From: Cyanobium sp. PCC 7001
GTDB taxonomy: Bacteria; Cyanobacteriota; Cyanobacteriia; PCC-6307; Cyanobiaceae
DNA length: 64,000 nucleotides
NCBI RefSeq assembly: GCF_000155635.1
Contig: NZ_DS990556.1
Location: 62,001 to 126,000, forward strand
Direction of reading: 5' to 3'
The stretch's first letter is position 1. The number at the start of each line of letters is the position of its first letter. The notes beneath the pieces were generated by a model, which worked only from the letters and a program-made list of their open reading frames with translations, ran no database searches and was not told the DNA's origin. Positions 40,778 through 48,878 of this stretch are shown here, one piece after another. The position numbers were made by a program, and so were the translations under genes.

Positions 40778-41698
40778 ATGGCTAGCTCGTTGAGCGCTTA
40801 TCTGGGTGAGATCGGCAGGCATCAGCTGCTCACACCCGAACAGGAGCTCACCCTGGGCCGCAAGGTGCAGGCCATGGCCGTGCTGCAGGAGCGTTGCCGC
40901 GAAGCCGGCGGTCAGGGACCTGCCTGCGAGTACGACGACAGGGAGAAGCGCGTGCTGCGGTTGGGGGAGCGGGCCAAAAATCAGATGATCACGGCGAATC
41001 TCCGGCTCGTGGTGAACCTGGCCAAGCGCTACCAGAACAAAGGTCTGGACCTGCTGGATCTGATCCAGGAGGGCACCCTCGGCCTCACCCGCGCCGTGGA
41101 GAAGTACGACCCCACCCGCGGTCACCGTTTCAGCACCTACGCCTACTGGTGGATCCGCCAGGGACTCAACCGGGCGCTCTCCACCCAGAGCCGCACGATT
41201 CGGATTCCCGTCAATGTGAACGAAAAGCTCACCCGCCTTCGCGCCGCCAAGGCCCGTTACCTCCAGTCGCACGGGGTGTCGCCGAGCCCGAAGGCTCTGG
41301 CAGGGGAGATGCAGCTGCCGCTGGCGGAGGTGGAGGAACTGCTGGGCTGCGAACTGCGCAGCATCACCGTGAGCCTGCAGGGGGTGGTGAAGTCGAAGGC
41401 AGATCCCTCCGAACTGGTGGATGTGCTGCCCAGTCCGGAACTGGCTCCGATGGAGCGGGCCGAACTGGCCGAGCGCAGCGCCTCGGTGTGGAAGCTGCTG
41501 GAATCCTCCAACCTCACGCCGAAGGAGCGCACGGTGGTGATGCTGCGCTTCGGTCTGGATGGGAGCCACGAATGGCGCACGCTGGCTGAAGTGGCTCGCC
41601 AGCTCGACTGCAGCCGCGAATATTGCCGGCAGGTGGTGCAGCGGGCGCTGCGCAAACTGCGGAAAACCGGCATCGAGTGCGGCCTGGTGGAGGCCTGA
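40778..41698 (+). CDS. Group 2 sigma-70 factor (RpoD-like)
   Basis: 306 residues. It starts LSAYLGEIGRHQLLTPEQEL (region 1.2), then NLRLVVNLAKRYQNKGLDLLDLIQEGTLGLTRAVEKYDPTRGHRFSTYAYWWIRQGLNRAL (regions 2.1-2.4), region 3, and LTPKERTVVMLRFGLDG with AEVARQLDCSREYCRQVVQRALRKLR (region 4.2). Region 1.1 is absent, so it is a non-essential group 2 factor like cyanobacterial SigB-SigE rather than the principal one. ATG at 40778 was chosen because region 1.2 begins at once. Confidence 0.93.
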   Translation: MASSLSAYLGEIGRHQLLTPEQELTLGRKVQAMAVLQERCREAGGQGPACEYDDREKRVLRLGERAKNQMITANLRLVVNLAKRYQNKGLDLLDLIQEGTLGLTRAVEKYDPTRGHRFSTYAYWWIRQGLNRALSTQSRTIRIPVNVNEKLTRLRAAKARYLQSHGVSPSPKALAGEMQLPLAEVEELLGCELRSITVSLQGVVKSKADPSELVDVLPSPELAPMERAELAERSASVWKLLESSNLTPKERTVVMLRFGLDGSHEWRTLAEVARQLDCSREYCRQVVQRALRKLRKTGIECGLVEA

Positions 41699-41738
41699 GG
41701 GCCCCCCACAATGTGAAGGTCGGCCGCTGCTGCTGTCC

Positions 41739-42104
41739 GTGTCCCAGTCTGTTGAATCCGAGGTGCTCGAGGGCGAAGTTCTCGAGAGCACCGTGGTGGA
41801 TGAAGCCCTGCTGCTGAAGCTGTTGCGCCGGGCAGGCCGCAGCCTGGCGCGGCCGGCCCTCGAGTGCCTCGAACTGCTGCTGGATGACGACACGCCCGCC
41901 CCGGCCAAGCTCACGGTGCTGGCGGCCCTCACCTATCTGCTGGTGCCGCTCGATCTGATTCCCGATTTCATTCCTGTGGCTGGATTCAGCGATGACCTCG
42001 TGGCCCTCACCGCCCTCCTGGGCATCTGCGGCCGCCATCGCACCGAGGCGATCCGGCTGCGGGCGCAGCGCAGACTGGATCGCTGGTTTCCCCTGGGCCG
42101 CTGA
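41739..42104 (+). CDS. DUF1232 (YkvA-like) small membrane protein
   Basis: 121 residues from the GTG at 41739. AKLTVLAALTYLLVPLDLIPDFIPVAGFSDDLVALTALL is the full DUF1232 signature. The N-terminus is acidic (SVESEVLEGEVLESTVVDE). The function is unknown. It lies 40 bases after the sigma factor and overlaps the next gene by one base (TGATG). Confidence 0.88.
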   Translation: MSQSVESEVLEGEVLESTVVDEALLLKLLRRAGRSLARPALECLELLLDDDTPAPAKLTVLAALTYLLVPLDLIPDFIPVAGFSDDLVALTALLGICGRHRTEAIRLRAQRRLDRWFPLGR

Positions 42105-42448
42105 TGCCGATGGCCAGCCTCAGTCCTGATCAGCTCGACGAGCTTCAGGCCTTCCTCAAGGACTGGTTGCGCCACACCGGCCGCACCCAGGCGGATCTGC
42201 GCCGGGCGCTGCAGGCCAGTTCGATCCGGATGCCGGTGCTGCTGGAGACGCTCCAGCGCACCTATGCCGGTGAGGGACTGGCGGGTCTGGCAGGCCGGTT
42301 GTGTGCGATCGAGGAGCGCTGGCAGCGTGAAGCCGCTGAAGGGGTGTCCGGATCATCGGCCCCAGGCCCCACCGGCGGGATCGAAGAAACCTCGCTGGGC
42401 CAGCTCGATCTGTTGTTGCAGGAAATCCGCGGGGAGCTGCACGACTGA
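42104..42448 (+). CDS. Small conserved hypothetical protein, possibly DNA-binding
   Basis: 114 residues. The first 60 residues are helical with LRHTGRTQADLRRALQASSIRMPVLLETLQRTY, which looks like a helix-turn-helix (TQADLRRAL...MPVLLETLQ). The rest is a linker and a short C-terminal helix LGQLDLLLQEIRGEL. It is coupled to the DUF1232 gene by a TGATG overlap. No family name can be given. Confidence 0.72.
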   Translation: MPMASLSPDQLDELQAFLKDWLRHTGRTQADLRRALQASSIRMPVLLETLQRTYAGEGLAGLAGRLCAIEERWQREAAEGVSGSSAPGPTGGIEETSLGQLDLLLQEIRGELHD

Positions 42449-42490
42449 ACCGGTTTCGCCAGAGTGGGGCCATCGCGGTGTCTACCGGTC

Positions 42491-42739
42491 ATGGTTGCCT
42501 TCAATGCCCTGCTGCTCGCCAGCCTGATGGTTGCCGGGGCTCTGCTGGCGCCCCGCCATGGTCTGGCCCAGACCGAGAGCTTCCTGCTGGGGCCTGGAAG
42601 CACGGTGGGCCCCTCCACCAAGGTGAAACCCACCAATTGCGTCACCGCGCCGGATGGTGCCATCACCTGTGACACCGAGCTGGAGAATCCGCCCGGCGAC
42701 ACCCAGGCCCGCCCCCAGTACGAGCTGTTCCAGAACTGA
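42491..42739 (+). CDS. Small exported hypothetical protein
   Basis: 82 residues. A clear signal peptide (about 1-27, ending GLAQ) is followed by a polar chain with two Cys (PTNCVTAPDGAITCDTELEN) that could form one disulfide. The sequence ends ARPQYELFQN. The function is unknown. It resembles the small exported protein at 4100 in size and style but not in sequence. Confidence 0.75.
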   Translation: MVAFNALLLASLMVAGALLAPRHGLAQTESFLLGPGSTVGPSTKVKPTNCVTAPDGAITCDTELENPPGDTQARPQYELFQN

Positions 42740-42794
42740 ACGGCTGAGCCGGCAACCCCGGAGTGTTGATGCAAGATATGGGCGCCGTCGCCCC

Positions 42795-43305
42795 ATGACC
42801 CCTGCCCCGGTTTCGTTCCCTGGTCAAACGGCTGTTTGACGACGTCAACTACCTCTATGTGATCGATCGCGCCGAACAGCAGCTCGCCAAGCTGCTGGGC
42901 CTGGTGCTGGTGGTGGTGATGGCGGCCGCCACCTGTCAGTTGATCTGGCAGGTGGTTCTGGCGCTGAGCGTTCCGGAGACGCCGTGGCTCGGCGACAAGC
43001 TCAACCGGGTGCTGGGTGATCTGCTCAACCTGCTCATTGCGGTGGAGGTGCTGCAGAACATCACCTCCTATCTGCGCCGTCATGTGGTGCAGATCGAGCT
43101 GGTGCTGCTCACGGCGATGACCGCCGTGGCCCGGAAGGTGATCGTGCTGCCGGCCGGTGCCGAGAGCAAGCCCCAGTTGCTGGCGGGCCTGGGCGTTGCG
43201 GTGCTGGCCCTGGCCGCGGCCTACTGGCTGGTGCGGTCCCTCACCCTGCGGAAGCCTCCTGAAAGAACAGGGCCAGCCATACGGATCCGGGGGCGGGGTC
43301 AGTAG
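42795..43305 (+). CDS. PsiE-like phosphate-starvation-inducible membrane protein, start region frame-shifted
   Basis: From the GTG at 42859 the frame gives 148 residues with four membrane helices: GLVLVVVMAAATCQLIWQVVLAL, LLNLLIAVEVLQNITSYL, VVQIELVLLTAMTAVARKVIVLP and LGVAVLALAAAYWLV, as in PsiE proteins. Good coding sequence runs further upstream in the same frame (FRSLVKRLFDDVNYLYVIDRAEQQ) but meets a stop at 42796-42798 with no standard start. The ATG at 42795 lies in another frame; removing one C from the CCCC run at about 42804-42808 would join them. So a single-base insertion or a non-canonical start is likely. Confidence 0.7.
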
Positions 43306-43783
43306 CCACCACCCGGTGGCGCCGGTGCGGAGCGATCAGAACGCTGTCACCAGGGCCCAGGCTGCGGGGCACCTCCTCATCGGCGAACTGGAGCAGGGCC
43401 GATCCCTGCAGCAGGGTCACCCATTCGCTCTCCGGCTGGTCGTACCACTGACCGGGGGGTGTGGAGGCCGTGCAGGAATGGATCCGTTCCAGTCTCCAGC
43501 CCTCGCCCTGGACCAGCACCTCGGTGCATTCCTGGCCTTCGGGAGGGCAGGGACCACGCAGCAGGTTGGAGCCGGCGGGCAACGGAGCCCGCTGCTCCCC
43601 CCAGCGCCGACCGATCTCGAAGCCACAGTCGCGGGCCAGGGCCACCACCTCGTGGTGATGGGAGCAGTCCCTCAGAGCGTCACGCAGGGCCGGGTCCGCC
43701 TCGGTGAGCGCCACGAAGGCATTCAGCTGGCGCACTTTCTGGAGAAATTGCTGCAGTTGGGCTTCAGCCACGGCTGGGGTCAC
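43241..43783 (-). CDS. Nif11-domain and cupin fusion protein
   Basis: 180 residues. Residues 5-62 (AEAQLQQFLQKVRQLNAF... ALRDCSHHHEVVALARDCGFEIG) follow the Nif11 leader-peptide domain: helix, then xVVALAxxxGFxI. Residues 65-175 form a cupin with EGWRLERIHSCTASTPPG and SEWVTLLQGSALLQFADEEVPRSLGPGDSVLIAPHRRHRVV. There is no double-Gly cleavage site, so this is not a peptide precursor. The function is unknown. It overlaps the acetyltransferase gene by 20 bases and is convergent with the PsiE-like gene (65 bases overlap). Confidence 0.82.
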   Translation of the reverse strand: MTPAVAEAQLQQFLQKVRQLNAFVALTEADPALRDALRDCSHHHEVVALARDCGFEIGRRWGEQRAPLPAGSNLLRGPCPPEGQECTEVLVQGEGWRLERIHSCTASTPPGQWYDQPESEWVTLLQGSALLQFADEEVPRSLGPGDSVLIAPHRRHRVVATDPAPGSVWLALFFQEASAG

Positions 43784-44273
43784 CGCCAGCAGGCAGGAGA
43801 GACAGGGGCTTGATCATCCGCCACCGGAGGAACTGTTCGCCCCCGAGTTCCACGTTTTCCTCCGCCTCCATGGTCCAGCCCCGCCGGAGCAGCAACGGCC
43901 TCGAGAGCTGGCTGGCTTCGGTGCGCAGTTGGGGAACGCCAGCAGCGCGGGCGTGGGCTTCCAGCCGCTCCAGAATGGCCGTGGCGTGCCCCTGCCGGCA
44001 GGCTGAACCCCGGCAGTAGAGCAGAGCGAGGCGATCGGAGGGATGGAGGATGCCGAATGCTTCCAGGCAGGACGGATTGCCCTCCCTGTGGATGCCCAGG
44101 CCGTAGCCCGCCGCCAGGCAGCGGGCGATCACATTGCTGCGCTGGGCATGGCCTGACCAGGCCGCAATCTGAAGGGGTGTGTAGAGGTCAACGGCCTGGG
44201 TCGACACCGCGTCCTGATACACCGCCAGCAATTGATTCAGATCCCTGGCTTCCAGGATGCGCAAGCGGTTCAT
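43764..44273 (-). CDS. GNAT-family N-acetyltransferase
   Basis: 169 residues. The acetyl-CoA site is the weak variant YCRGSACRQGHATAILERLEAHARAAGVPQLRTEAS, matching motif A (RxxGxG/A) and the following helix. N-terminal RILEARDLNQLLAVYQDAV is the typical GNAT start. The target is unknown. It overlaps the Nif11-cupin start, so the two are likely co-expressed. Confidence 0.82.
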   Translation of the reverse strand: MNRLRILEARDLNQLLAVYQDAVSTQAVDLYTPLQIAAWSGHAQRSNVIARCLAAGYGLGIHREGNPSCLEAFGILHPSDRLALLYCRGSACRQGHATAILERLEAHARAAGVPQLRTEASQLSRPLLLRRGWTMEAEENVELGGEQFLRWRMIKPLSLLPAGGDPSRG

Positions 44274-44382
44274 CCACCCGGGGGGTGCTGGCCGTGTTCT
44301 ATCACCTGGCGCACCCTCCTGCTTGTCGGGGGCCTACGCCGGGGTGAATTTCTGTTCCGCCAGCCATGCTCTCTCACGATCC

Positions 44383-44410
44383 TTGTCATGCGCATGCGGT
44401 GATGTACATT
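44383..44410 (+). promoter_or_regulatory. Sigma-70 type promoter of cyAbrB
   Basis: TTGTCA (44383-44388) and TACATT (44405-44410) are spaced by 16 bases, 46 bases before the cyAbrB ATG. The spacer includes the palindrome GCGCATGC, a possible operator. Confidence 0.6.
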
Positions 44411-44455
44411 TGAGATGTCACAGAGGGAAGATTCCCCCTACTGCCACCCCGATCG

Positions 44456-44821
44456 ATGCTCACCGGATCTGAACTGCTCGCCAAGGTCAAGGAACTTGGT
44501 GATGTGACCAAATCGGAGATCGTCCGCGCCTGCGGTTACGTCTCCACCAAGAAGGATGGGGGAGAGCGCCTCAACTTTACGGCGTTCTATGAAGCCCTGC
44601 TGGAGGCCAAGGGTGTTGAGCTCGGCGGTTCCGGCAAGGTCGGCAAGGGTGGACGCAAGCTCAGCTACGTGGCCACCGTTCAGGGCAACGGCAACCTGCT
44701 GATCGGCAAGGCCTACACCGCCCTGCTGGACCTGAAGCCCGGTGACGAGTTCGAGATCAAGCTGGGCCGCAAGCAGATCCGCCTCATCCCCGCCGGCTCC
44801 ACCGACGAAGACGAGGATTGA
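44456..44821 (+). CDS. cyAbrB-family transcription regulator
   Basis: 121 residues, typical length. The N-terminal half LTGSELLAKVKELGDVTKSEIVRACGYVSTKKDGGERLNFTAFYEALLEAKG is the cyanobacterial extension, and the C-terminal AbrB swapped-hairpin DNA-binding part is in LLIGKAYTALLDLKPGDEFEIKLGRKQIRLIP. These proteins are global regulators of carbon/nitrogen balance in cyanobacteria. A single promoter and a strong terminator flank it, so it is a monocistronic gene. Confidence 0.95.
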   Translation: MLTGSELLAKVKELGDVTKSEIVRACGYVSTKKDGGERLNFTAFYEALLEAKGVELGGSGKVGKGGRKLSYVATVQGNGNLLIGKAYTALLDLKPGDEFEIKLGRKQIRLIPAGSTDEDED

Positions 44822-44860
44822 TCCGTCCCACTCCCTGACATCCGGCCGGGAGCCGGCGCC

Positions 44861-44900
44861 GCCTGCCAGTCGCCACCGGGCTTCTGGCAGGCTTTGTTGT
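44861..44900 (+). terminator. Intrinsic terminator of cyAbrB
   Basis: GCCTGCCAG (44861-44869) pairs perfectly with CTGGCAGGC (44884-44892) and is followed by TTTGTTGT. It sits 40 bases after the cyAbrB stop and is the clearest rho-independent terminator in the window. Confidence 0.85.
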
Positions 44901-44922
44901 GGTTCTGGAGCTTCGGCCCGTG

Positions 44923-45276
44923 ATGCAGTCCTGGTTCAGACGCGCCGCCGTGGCGCTGCTCATCATCGGTCTGGTTGTGTCGCTTCCGGTGCAGGCCGCT
45001 TCAGCAGCGCTGCCTGCGGCCGATGGAGCCAGGCTGTTTGAGAATCATTGCGCCGGTTGTCACCTCAACGGCGGCAACATCATCCGCCGCCGCAAGACTC
45101 TCCGGCTGGCTGCCCTGGAGCGCCAGGGGGTGGCTTCGGAGCAGGCGATCGCGGCCATCGCCGCGGCCGGTGTGGGCCAGATGGGTGGCTACGGCGATGT
45201 GCTCGGAGACGACGGCGTTGTGGCCGTGGCCCGCTGGGTGTGGGAGCAGGCCCAGGCGGGCTGGCCGCGCAGCTGA
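44923..45276 (+). CDS. Class I c-type cytochrome, c6-like
   Basis: 117 residues from the ATG at 44923. The signal peptide ends AASA (about 28). The heme site is CAGCH (43-47) and the likely distal Met is in GVGQMGGYGD (Met87). GGNIIRRRKTLRLAALERQG follows the cytochrome c6 family pattern. It should be a lumenal or periplasmic electron carrier. The basic RRRKTLR differs from standard PetJ, so it may be a c6B/c6C variant rather than the plastocyanin substitute. Confidence 0.87.
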   Translation: MQSWFRRAAVALLIIGLVVSLPVQAASAALPAADGARLFENHCAGCHLNGGNIIRRRKTLRLAALERQGVASEQAIAAIAAAGVGQMGGYGDVLGDDGVVAVARWVWEQAQAGWPRS

Positions 45277-45299
45277 CAGCCGCGGCAGACCTCGCGGAT

Positions 45300-45569
45300 T
45301 CAGAACGCCTGAATCCAGGGATGCACCTCCAGCCGGGTCCAGATCCCCTGGCGCCAGTACACATCGTTGTGCAGCAGCGCCTCCACCTGCTCGCGGGACT
45401 CCGCCTCGTAGATGCCGAACACATGGGTGCTGCCTTCCGTCGGCCCCAGGGTGATCAGGGTGCCGGCTTCCTGTTGCTGCTTCAGGCCGGCGAGGTGTTC
45501 CTCGCGGAAGGGAGCGCGTTTCTCCAGGGCATTGTCGCAGTAGGTGCCCCACAGGACGAAGCGGGCCAT
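45300..45569 (-). CDS. YciI-like protein
   Basis: 89 residues. RFVLWGTYCDNALEKRAPFREEHLAGLKQQQEAGTLITLGP and VFGIYEAESREQVEALLHNDVYWRQGIW follow the YciI ferredoxin-like fold with the conserved His-Asp region. The enzymatic activity of the family is uncertain. It lies tail-to-tail with the cytochrome gene, 23 bases apart. Confidence 0.85.
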   Translation of the reverse strand: MARFVLWGTYCDNALEKRAPFREEHLAGLKQQQEAGTLITLGPTEGSTHVFGIYEAESREQVEALLHNDVYWRQGIWTRLEVHPWIQAF

Positions 45570-45698
45570 GGCAGCGTTGTGGCTCCGCTGACCCTATCGG
45601 GGCCGGTCTGGAAAGCGGAACGAGGTGGCGGCCCGCCGTTCGGTTCGCTGGCCTGGCAGTGATAGGACTGGTCTCACTGTTGTCCCGTCTGCGAACCG

Positions 45699-45974
45699 AT
45701 GCCCAAGTCCAAGCACGTTGCCGCTCTGATCATTCTGGTCGCCGGCGTCTTGGCGTCCGGGTTGCCGGCCCGGGCCAACATGATGGACTTCATGATCCGC
45801 AAGTACTGCCTGGCAGCCGTGAATGATGAGGTGAAAGCCTCCGGCAAGCCTGCTCCAGCCGGCATGGCCGACTACACCTGCGACTGCGTGGTGCAGGAGA
45901 TGAAGAACCGCAAGACCCAGGAACAGGCCAAGGCGATCTGCAAGGCCCGCACGGCCAAGAAGTACAACCTCTGA
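45699..45974 (+). CDS. Small exported protein with four conserved-type cysteines
   Basis: 91 residues. Signal peptide about 1-26 (ending ARAN). The mature part has RKYCLAAVNDEV, YTCDCVVQEMKNRKTQEQAKAICKA, giving four Cys in a helical array. The function is unknown; similar small exported Cys proteins are common in cyanobacteria. A 6-bp inverted repeat CAGTGA/TCACTG at 45658-45680 lies just upstream. Confidence 0.75.
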   Translation: MPKSKHVAALIILVAGVLASGLPARANMMDFMIRKYCLAAVNDEVKASGKPAPAGMADYTCDCVVQEMKNRKTQEQAKAICKARTAKKYNL

Positions 45975-46014
45975 TCGTCCTGAACGCCGGGGTTCCTCCG
46001 GCAGGGAACCGGCC

Positions 46015-47337
46015 ATGCTGAGCGGGAATGGGGGGCTGCCCGGCGGCCCGGGGCCGGCAGCCCGGCTTGCCGGGGTGCTGAGTCCGGTGATTCCTGAGCT
46101 GGCCGCCCTGGTGTCCCGCACGCCAGGCACTCTCTCCCTGGCCCAGGGCATGGTGGGCTGGGGGCCCCCGAAGGCCGTGGCCGAAGCGGTGGTGCATGCG
46201 GTTGATCCCGCCATGGCCGAAGCCACACCCGGGGCCTCGGGCTCTGGAGCCAGCCTGGATCGCTACGGCGCGGTGGCGGGTGATCCGGAGCTGCTGGCCG
46301 CCATCGCCGCCAGTTTCACCACGCATCACGGCCTCGACCTTCAGGCCAGCACCCTGATGGTCACCGCCGGCAGCAACATGGCGTTCCACGCCATCGCCCA
46401 GGTGATCTGCGACAGCGGCTCGGAGGTGATCCTGCCGCTGCCCTACTACTTCAATCACGTGATGGCGATCCAGCTGGCGGGTGGTCGGCCCCTGACCGTG
46501 GACGCCGGCCTGATCCCCGACCCCGAGCGCCTGGCCGCCGCCATCACGCCGCGGACCCGGGCGATCGTGACCGTGTCACCCAACAACCCCAGCGGCGCGG
46601 TGATGCCCAGGCCGGTGATGGAGGCGATCAATGCCCTCTGCGCCCACCACGGCCTGCTGCACATCGCCGACGAGGCCTACGCCCTGTTCGTGCATGGCCG
46701 CGAACCCCATTGGAGTCCCGGCTCTCTTCCGGGCAGTGGGGCCCACACGGTGACCCTGCAGACCCTCTCCAAGGCGTATGGCATGGCCGGCTGGCGGCTG
46801 GGCTTCATGGCGGTGCCGCGTCAGCTGGCCGAGGCCCTGGCCAAGGTGCAGGACACCGTGCTGATCTGTCCGCCACGGCTAATGCAGCGGGCGGCGGTGG
46901 CGGCCCTGCGCGCCGGCCCGGCCTGGTGTGCCCCGCGCATCGGTGCACTGCAGCATCGGCGCCGTCAGCTGCTTGACGCCGTGGCCCGGGCCCGGCAGGA
47001 GGGGCTGCCCGTGCGGCTGCTGGGTGACCCGGACGGGGCGTTCTACGGGCTTCTGGCCGTGGAGCCGGGGCGCTCGGCGGGAGCATCCCGGGCGGCTGGA
47101 GCAACCGTGCCGGCCGGTCGCGGTCTGGCCCTGATGCGGCGGCTGGTGCTGGAGCACCGGGTGGCCACCATCGCGGGCGAGTGCTTCGGTCTCGAGGGCG
47201 GGGTCGCGGGGCTGCCGGTGGATGGCGCCGTTCTTCGGATCAGCTACGGGCTGTTGTCCGCCTCCGAGCTGGAGGAGGCCCTGCGGCGTCTGTTTTCCGG
47301 CGTGCGGGCACTGCTGCGGCAGCGGTCCGAGCAGTAG
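46015..47337 (+). CDS. Class I/II PLP-dependent aminotransferase
   Basis: 440 residues. Motifs: [58 protein letters not shown] and the Schiff-base Lys in [16 protein letters not shown] (about residue 253). This is the aspartate aminotransferase fold I type. The start follows a weak purine stretch. The substrate is not clear; aromatic or branched-chain acids are possible. Its 3' end overlaps the convergent DUF2256 gene by 94 bases. Confidence 0.9.
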   Translation: MLSGNGGLPGGPGPAARLAGVLSPVIPELAALVSRTPGTLSLAQGMVGWGPPKAVAEAVVHAVDPAMAEATPGASGSGASLDRYGAVAGDPELLAAIAASFTTHHGLDLQASTLMVTAGSNMAFHAIAQVICDSGSEVILPLPYYFNHVMAIQLAGGRPLTVDAGLIPDPERLAAAITPRTRAIVTVSPNNPSGAVMPRPVMEAINALCAHHGLLHIADEAYALFVHGREPHWSPGSLPGSGAHTVTLQTLSKAYGMAGWRLGFMAVPRQLAEALAKVQDTVLICPPRLMQRAAVAALRAGPAWCAPRIGALQHRRRQLLDAVARARQEGLPVRLLGDPDGAFYGLLAVEPGRSAGASRAAGATVPAGRGLALMRRLVLEHRVATIAGECFGLEGGVAGLPVDGAVLRISYGLLSASELEEALRRLFSGVRALLRQRSEQ

Positions 47338-47453
47338 CGCACCTCCTCCCAGACGGCCTTCCACTTGCGGCGCCACTGGAAGGGGCGGCCGCAGAAGGCG
47401 CAGAGCTTGGTGGGGCGGTCCTGGTGGTGGGGCATGGAGGCCGAGGGCTTCAT
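47244..47453 (-). CDS. DUF2256 small zinc-ribbon protein
   Basis: 69 residues. [33 protein letters not shown] is the DUF2256 zinc ribbon with C-x2-C and C-x3-C. The tail after CRS is basic/Ser-rich and lies in the overlap with the aminotransferase gene. A start at 47435 would give 63 residues. It overlaps the damaged methyltransferase stop by 4 bases. Confidence 0.82.
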   Translation of the reverse strand: MKPSASMPHHQDRPTKLCAFCGRPFQWRRKWKAVWEEVRYCSDRCRSSARTPENRRRRASSSSEADNSP

Positions 47454-48230
47454 GCCGCCGGGGCGGCTGGGGGCAGCGTGCCCCACCGTCCCATGAACGG
47501 CCAGCGCAGAACGAGGGCCTCGCTGCCCTGGCCTGGCCACAGCGGCTCCAGGCTCTCCTGAAGGGGGCTGAGCAGGTCGAGGCCATCGCCGCGGCTGCGC
47601 TGCACCGCGGAGGTGGTGCCGAGATGGGCTATCAGCTCGGGGAGCGTCCAGTGGCGCTCGATCCAGAGGTCGGAGGGGAAGGGCTCTTCCCGGGCCGGGA
47701 AGGGCAGAGTGCGGTAGGCGGTGTCCACCCAGGCGCAGGACGGGGCCCACCAGGGGGCCAGGGTGACGGTGCGGAAGTGCTCGAGGGCCTGCTGCAGGTC
47801 CGGATGCGCCAGCGTGAGCGGTAGGTAGCCGATCCAGGCCAGCAGGGCTCCCGGTCTGGCCACGCGCCGCACCTCGACGTTGAAGCGCTCAGGTCAAACC
47901 AGTGCAGCGCCGCCGCCACAACCACCGCGTCGACGCTGGCCGGCGCGAGGCCGCTGGCCTCGGCCCTGGCCTGGCGATAGCGCACCAAGGGATGGGCGCG
48001 GGCGGCCGCGAGCTGATCGGCGCTGGCATCGGTGGCGATCACGGCGAGGTTCCCGGCGGCCAGATCAAGAGCGGCCTGGCCGCTGCCGCAGCCGCAGTCC
48101 CACACCACGGCCCCGGCGGGCAGGCGTGCGGCGAAAGCGTCTAAAAAGCGGGGGGGTAGCTGATGCGATAGCGCGCATAAGCCGCCGCCCCCGCCCCGAA
48201 CACTGCGCTCGGATCGCTGGGCTGGCTCAT
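47450..48230 (-). pseudogene. Class I SAM methyltransferase with two frameshifts
   Basis: From the ATG at 48230 the frame reads MSQPSDPSAVFGAGAAAYARYRISYPP then hits a stop. The next frame resumes at once with RFLDAFAARLPAGAVVWDCGCGSGQAALDLA (SAM motif I) to [11 protein letters not shown] third frame then gives [22 protein letters not shown] to the end. Each junction needs one inserted base: one in the C7 run (48150-48156) and one near 47890. The parts otherwise match a complete UbiE/Methyltransf_11 type enzyme. The gene overlaps DUF938 upstream and DUF2256 downstream. Either a decaying gene or two assembly errors. Confidence 0.85.
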
Positions 48231-48853
48231 CCGCGGCGCTCCCAGATCAGGATCCGGTTGTTGGCCGGCATCGCCACATCTGCCCGTGACTCCAATCCGT
48301 GCTCGCCTGCCAGGCCGTGCAGGTCCACCGTGTCGCGGACCCCCATGGCCGGATCCAGGCTGCGCAGATGGGCGTCGAAGGCCGCATTGCTCTCCGCCGT
48401 GTGCACGCCGTTGTCGCAGAAGGGGCCGTAGAGCAGCAGCAGGCCGCCCGGGCCCAGCACCCGGGCACTGCCGGCGATGAGGGCCGCCACGGCGGTTTCA
48501 GCCATGATGTGGGCGGTGTTGGCGCTGAACACCGCGTCGTAGGGGCCGGCCGGCCAGGCGTGGTCGTCGTCCACGCTGAGGGTCAGGGCCGGCAGCAGCC
48601 GGGACCCGGGGGCGGGCCGTAACGCCCCCTCCAGCGCGATCCGCTCCTGCAGGGGATCCAGGCCGGCGGCCTGGTCGCTCGGCTGCCAGGTGAGCCCAGG
48701 CAGCTGCTGGGTGAAGAACACGCCATGCTGACCGCTGCCGGAACCGACCTCCAGCACGGTGATCCCGGCTGGGGGGCTTCCGGCTGGCAACCACTGGCGC
48801 AGCACCGCCAGGATCGGTTCCCGGTTGCGTTCACAGGCCGGAGAGAACAGCAT
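48227..48853 (-). CDS. DUF938 SAM-dependent methyltransferase-like protein
   Basis: 208 residues. SPACERNREPILAVLRQWLP opens the DUF938 family, and VLEVGSGSGQHGVFFTQQLPGLTWQPSD is SAM motif I. YDAVFSANTAHIM and LLLYGPFCDNGVHTAESNAAFD are conserved family blocks. The substrate is unknown. It overlaps the frameshifted methyltransferase by 4 bases and follows trpA by 25 bases. Confidence 0.88.
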   Translation of the reverse strand: MLFSPACERNREPILAVLRQWLPAGSPPAGITVLEVGSGSGQHGVFFTQQLPGLTWQPSDQAAGLDPLQERIALEGALRPAPGSRLLPALTLSVDDDHAWPAGPYDAVFSANTAHIMAETAVAALIAGSARVLGPGGLLLLYGPFCDNGVHTAESNAAFDAHLRSLDPAMGVRDTVDLHGLAGEHGLESRADVAMPANNRILIWERRG

Positions 48854-48878
48854 CGCCGTGGTTGAGAGGGGGGCGGCT

